A stretch of 64,000 nucleotides of DNA from Bremia lactucae (Eukaryota > Oomycota > Peronosporomycetes > Peronosporales > Peronosporaceae): contig NC_090617.1 in NCBI RefSeq assembly GCF_004359215.1, forward strand, positions 4,503,381 to 4,567,380, written 5' to 3'. Below the pieces are notes generated by a model. The model did no database searches. It worked only from the letters and a program-made list of their open reading frames with translations, and was not told the origin of the DNA. Both the position numbers and the translations under genes were made by a program. Shown here in pieces: positions 61,027 to 64,000 of the stretch (its first letter is position 1; each line of letters opens with the position of its first letter).

Positions 61027-62409
61027 TACGTAAAATACAGGGTGCGTCTTCATATACCGGGGAAAAGTGAGCCTTTAAGTTAGGTCTCTAACCTCTTCTA
61101 CCACCGTAAACGGCCCAATGAAACGCGGATATCATTTTGAAGTAGCTCCAGGTAGTACAGAATTGCATTTATAGGTAGGGTAGCAGTGCTTATTAGTACA
61201 TTTTACTCTCACTTTAAAGCGTTCATTATTCTTGCGACCATTTCAGTCAGTATATTCGTTTATCCTGCTGCCACCGGTCACGGACTTTTCGTGTGACAGC
61301 TTATTGCTCATCCAGAAAGCGCTGAGCTTCGCTCACGCTTTTAACATTTACTTGCCAATGACACCACTAATCGGTAGGTCATAGGACGTAATGATAACAT
61401 TGTTATTGATCTGGAGCACAGGCATATCTTGCCGTGACTCCATACTACGATTGCCGACCCGGCAGGGTCACAAGGGCAAGTTATTATTTTTGAGATGATA
61501 CCCTCACGGGTCATCGTTATATTGACATAACCATGTCCTTCTTTTGCTCTGAGCACAGTGAGGAGCCATCCTCCACTAAGGCTCGGGCTGCGCACATATG
61601 AGACTGGCGTCCGAGGATGGCGTAGTCCGTTAACATAAAACGGTGTCTCACCCGTACTGGGGTGGACACTGTTATTTATAGCGATCTCCGCAAAGGGCAA
61701 TTGTTTACTTTGTTTATTGGGAGTCGCTATCGTGAGTAATAAATTTGCCATGACCCGATTGACACGTTTTGTTTGGCTATCGGTCCGGGAATAATCTATG
61801 GTCACCCTGTGGAGCTTGCTACCTAGCCGCTTAAACACATATCGCCAAAAACTGACGTAAAACGTGGATCCCGGTCCGATACTATGGACTCGGGCATCCA
61901 GTGCAGTCGGTATACATGATTTATAAACAAGTAAGCTGCCTCCTTGCCTGTAATCGATGTTTCACATGTTGCTAAATATTTTATTTTGCTCAGTCTGTCT
62001 ACAAAGGCGACGAACCCCGCCCGATCCTTGTGGTCAGGCGGCATGCAAATAATGAAGTCTAGACTTACTGACTTTCGACAATCCGTTGGAATCGGCAGTG
62101 GCTTCAGTGGCGCACTGCTGGTCGGTGCAAACTTTGTGCGATAGCACCGCTCGCAAGAGCGACTATAATTGACCGCCCATAGATATAGGTATGTCACCAA
62201 ACATCCTCAGACATGTGCAAAAATATCTCTTAACGTCCTAGACGCCCACTTCATAGTGCATCATGGAGCTCGTTAAGTAACATCAAATTGAGATCTGTGT
62301 AATGGGAAACATAGATTTTAAAGGGATCACAAGGTTCCAGCTGATGCCATATCAGGCCATCGCTGTTGCAAAAGCGATTTAGCTTAGCTTTCCGGTGTAA
62401 CTTGTAACT
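61027..62409 (-). pseudogene. Integrase of gypsy D3, minus strand
   Basis: The frame 62200-61823 has YSRSCERCYRTKFAPTSSAP, SVSLDFIICMPPDHKDRAGF (first Asp) and ESIVSDRDPRFTSVF (second Asp). The frame 61838-61341 has TDSQTKRVNRVMANLLLTIA, where the catalytic Glu is Lys, then VHPSTGETPFYVNGLRHPRT. The C-terminal domain ends near 61030 (PRFIGPFTVVEEVRDL). Same family as D1 and D2 but clearly older. Confidence 0.75.
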
Positions 62410-62636
62410 CGATTAAAATTAAGCGAGTATTAAGATTACTTCCTCGTGAACAAGTGTGCACGACGCCGGATAACCACTTCCGTGACATCACTTGTACTAA
62501 GTTGCTTAGTTCGTTGGGCGCGGTCGCATAGGCTCCCATTAATAACCTCGCTGCACGTGAATAAAGAAGGTCACACAATATTCTCTTTGCGTTTAGAAGT
62601 AGAGCGTGGTTGATATAGAAGTGCCCGCCTAACATA
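62410..62636 (+). repeat. LTR D fragment
   Basis: Matches the last 225 bases of LTR D (GCGAGTATTAAG...GTGCCCGCCTAACA), in plus orientation, while the adjoining D3 integrase is on the minus strand. Confidence 0.6.
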
Positions 62637-62916
62637 GCAAACATCCGAAGAGTTAGATTTAACGAAAATGTGTGCACTTTTCCTACAGATCGATGTACAG
62701 GTTAACTGCCACGACTGATCGACTTACGTTTTACTGACTAACTCTAAGTACCTGCTGACATTACACCGCATTAAAAATGTGCGTCTTGACAGCCCCTTGC
62801 TACACTCAAAAATGTTTTTTTTCTTTTCTTTGCTTGTGCTCGCTCAAGTAGCGCGTTGGCTCTTTTTTCAGCCTTTTTTTCGTCCGTTACTCGGCTTCAC
62901 ATGACGATGTCGAAGG
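62637..62916. other. No gene; pyrimidine-rich stretch
   Basis: T-rich runs at 62813-62826 and 62860-62881. No coding signal; flank of copia G. Confidence 0.5.
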
Positions 62917-63291
62917 TGATGTTGCAGCTCTGAAGTTACATACGTGCACATGAAGGAAAGGATACTTTATTGCATAATTTAGCTGAGTGTTTGTATACAA
63001 TGTGTATGGTTTTAGTATCATCCGCGCTATCCTGTCAGATAGTGACGTCTCCCGTTTCTCTGCTATGACTTACAGCATATGTAATGTGGATACAAACTAA
63101 TTGACGATAGGAACGAATAATCAGCAATGTTTTGTAGAAAAGAATGGACGTAAACCAATTCACTCACAAATAACACAAACCAATTGACGATAGGAACGAA
63201 TGATCAGTAATGTTTTGTAGGAAAGAATGGACGTGAATCAGTTCACTCACAAATAACACTCTCACTTGATATACTCAATTTTGGGTGTACA
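62917..63291 (+). repeat. 5' LTR of copia G (right copy)
   Basis: 375 bp from TGATGTTGCA to GGGTGTACA. An 83-bp unit starting ACAAAC(T/C)AATTGACGATAG is present twice (63092-63174, 63175-63257); the left copy at 59165 has it once. Confidence 0.75.
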
Positions 63292-63340
63292 ATTTCGGCC
63301 TCAAGTAAATACTCTTCAACAATAAACATCCTATAAGTTC

Positions 63341-64000
63341 ATGATCCCAACCAACAACGATTCAAGCGTCAAAGTCAAATCCCTCGACGGAAGCAACTAT
63401 GCTTGTGGAGTTTCAATCTGAAAATACCTTATGAAGATTGGACTGGGATAAGCGATCACTTACGAAGCTCCCGTATCAAAGTCAACGAAGCAGCAGGAGC
63501 ACGTAGCGATCTTTCTCAACAGCAACAACTCGCAGCTCATGCATGTTGTGACTACAACAAGTGCAGAGGAGGCGTGGTTGGCACTAGAGAAGTTTCATCG
63601 ACCAGGATATGGCAAACCGACTATGCTTTTAGGAGAATTCTGCGTATTTTCGGTTGCGTAGCCAAATATCACCGAGCACGTCATGACGTTCGATAAAATG
63701 GTTACGGATATAAAGAGCGCGAATTGCCGGCCGCGCGAGTAAGACATTAGCGCGACATGCTGTAAAATTTGCCCGCTTCTTACGAATGTCTCATTTAAGC
63801 GTTTTGAATGTCGATCGCTTCGTTCAGTTCTGGAGATTTCGTAAGCAAGAAGATTGCTAAAGAAGTGTGTCAGAAGAGTCGAAGTCATCGAGGAAGTTAC
63901 GGAACTGCTTACAAAGCAGCAAGAACCAAAAATATTAGTATGAAAAGCAGTGCGAATGTAGAACCAAGGCACCGTCTGGGATGTGCTTTGCTTCTGGTAA
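63341..64000 (+). pseudogene. gag of copia G (broken, runs off window)
   Basis: MIPTNNDSSVKVKSLDGSNY starts 50 bases after the LTR. After stops and shifts the frame shows YEAPVSKSTKQQEHVAIFLN, HVVTTTSAEEAWLALEKFHR and ITEHVMTFDKMVTDIKSA, the standard copia gag (UBN2-type) order. The end (EEVTELLTKQQEPKIL) reaches the window edge. Several lesions. Confidence 0.7.

Noticed and set aside
63092..63257. CRISPR-like or satellite repeat
   Set aside because: Two units of 83 bp without spacers inside an LTR; a simple tandem duplication.

Overview
This window is a graveyard of nested retrotransposons, most likely from an oomycete (Peronosporales: a downy mildew or Phytophthora relative). That placement is an inference from the style of the Ty3/gypsy gag and pol proteins, the Ty1/copia proteins and the long terminal repeats (LTRs), recalled from the family; no species-specific gene is visible. 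I see no convincing host protein gene, rRNA or tRNA. Almost every ORF is a broken piece of a mobile element. Two N runs (6325-6917 and 49820-49861) are assembly gaps.

Layout. 1-1078: 3' end of gypsy A1 (antisense ORF, polypurine tract, LTR) fused to a cut LTR of A2. 1079-2774: A2 gag and protease. 3150-8865: gypsy A3 on the minus strand. 8866-16338: chromodomain gypsy D1 on the plus strand, split by a fragment of family E (10316-11611). 16490-18560: mixed fragments (gag F, an A/B-type antisense ORF piece, an E LTR with gag start, another antisense ORF piece). 18569-25578: gypsy B1, minus strand. 25579-33068: Ty1/copia pieces in both orientations, including a small inversion that cuts both a copia and a gypsy element. 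33069-37088: gypsy D2, near-identical to D1 over about 2.2 kb. 37495-37975: solo LTR of family E with a 5-bp target duplication. 38308-44425: gypsy E1, minus strand, complete between its LTRs and flanked by the direct repeat TGACT. 44431-51264: GC-richer stretch with a non-LTR (LINE-like) element in two convergent halves. 52142-58738: gypsy B2, plus strand. 58739-64000: copia, LTR B, D3 and a second copia start.

How the parts work together. The gypsy elements follow 5' LTR, primer-binding site, gag, protease, RT, RNase H, integrase (DDE), C-terminal domain, 3' LTR. The most interesting shared trait is an extra ORF on the opposite strand, between the end of pol and the 3' LTR, starting about 80-210 bp inside that LTR and converging on pol. 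It is present in families A, B, D and E. The A and B proteins are recognisably related; the E and D ones look different but share an acidic or low-complexity start. In E1 this ORF lies inside one target-site-bounded insertion, so it belongs to the element and is not a neighbour. I regard this antisense accessory gene as the best candidate for an undescribed system here. All coordinates of broken genes are approximate at the edges.
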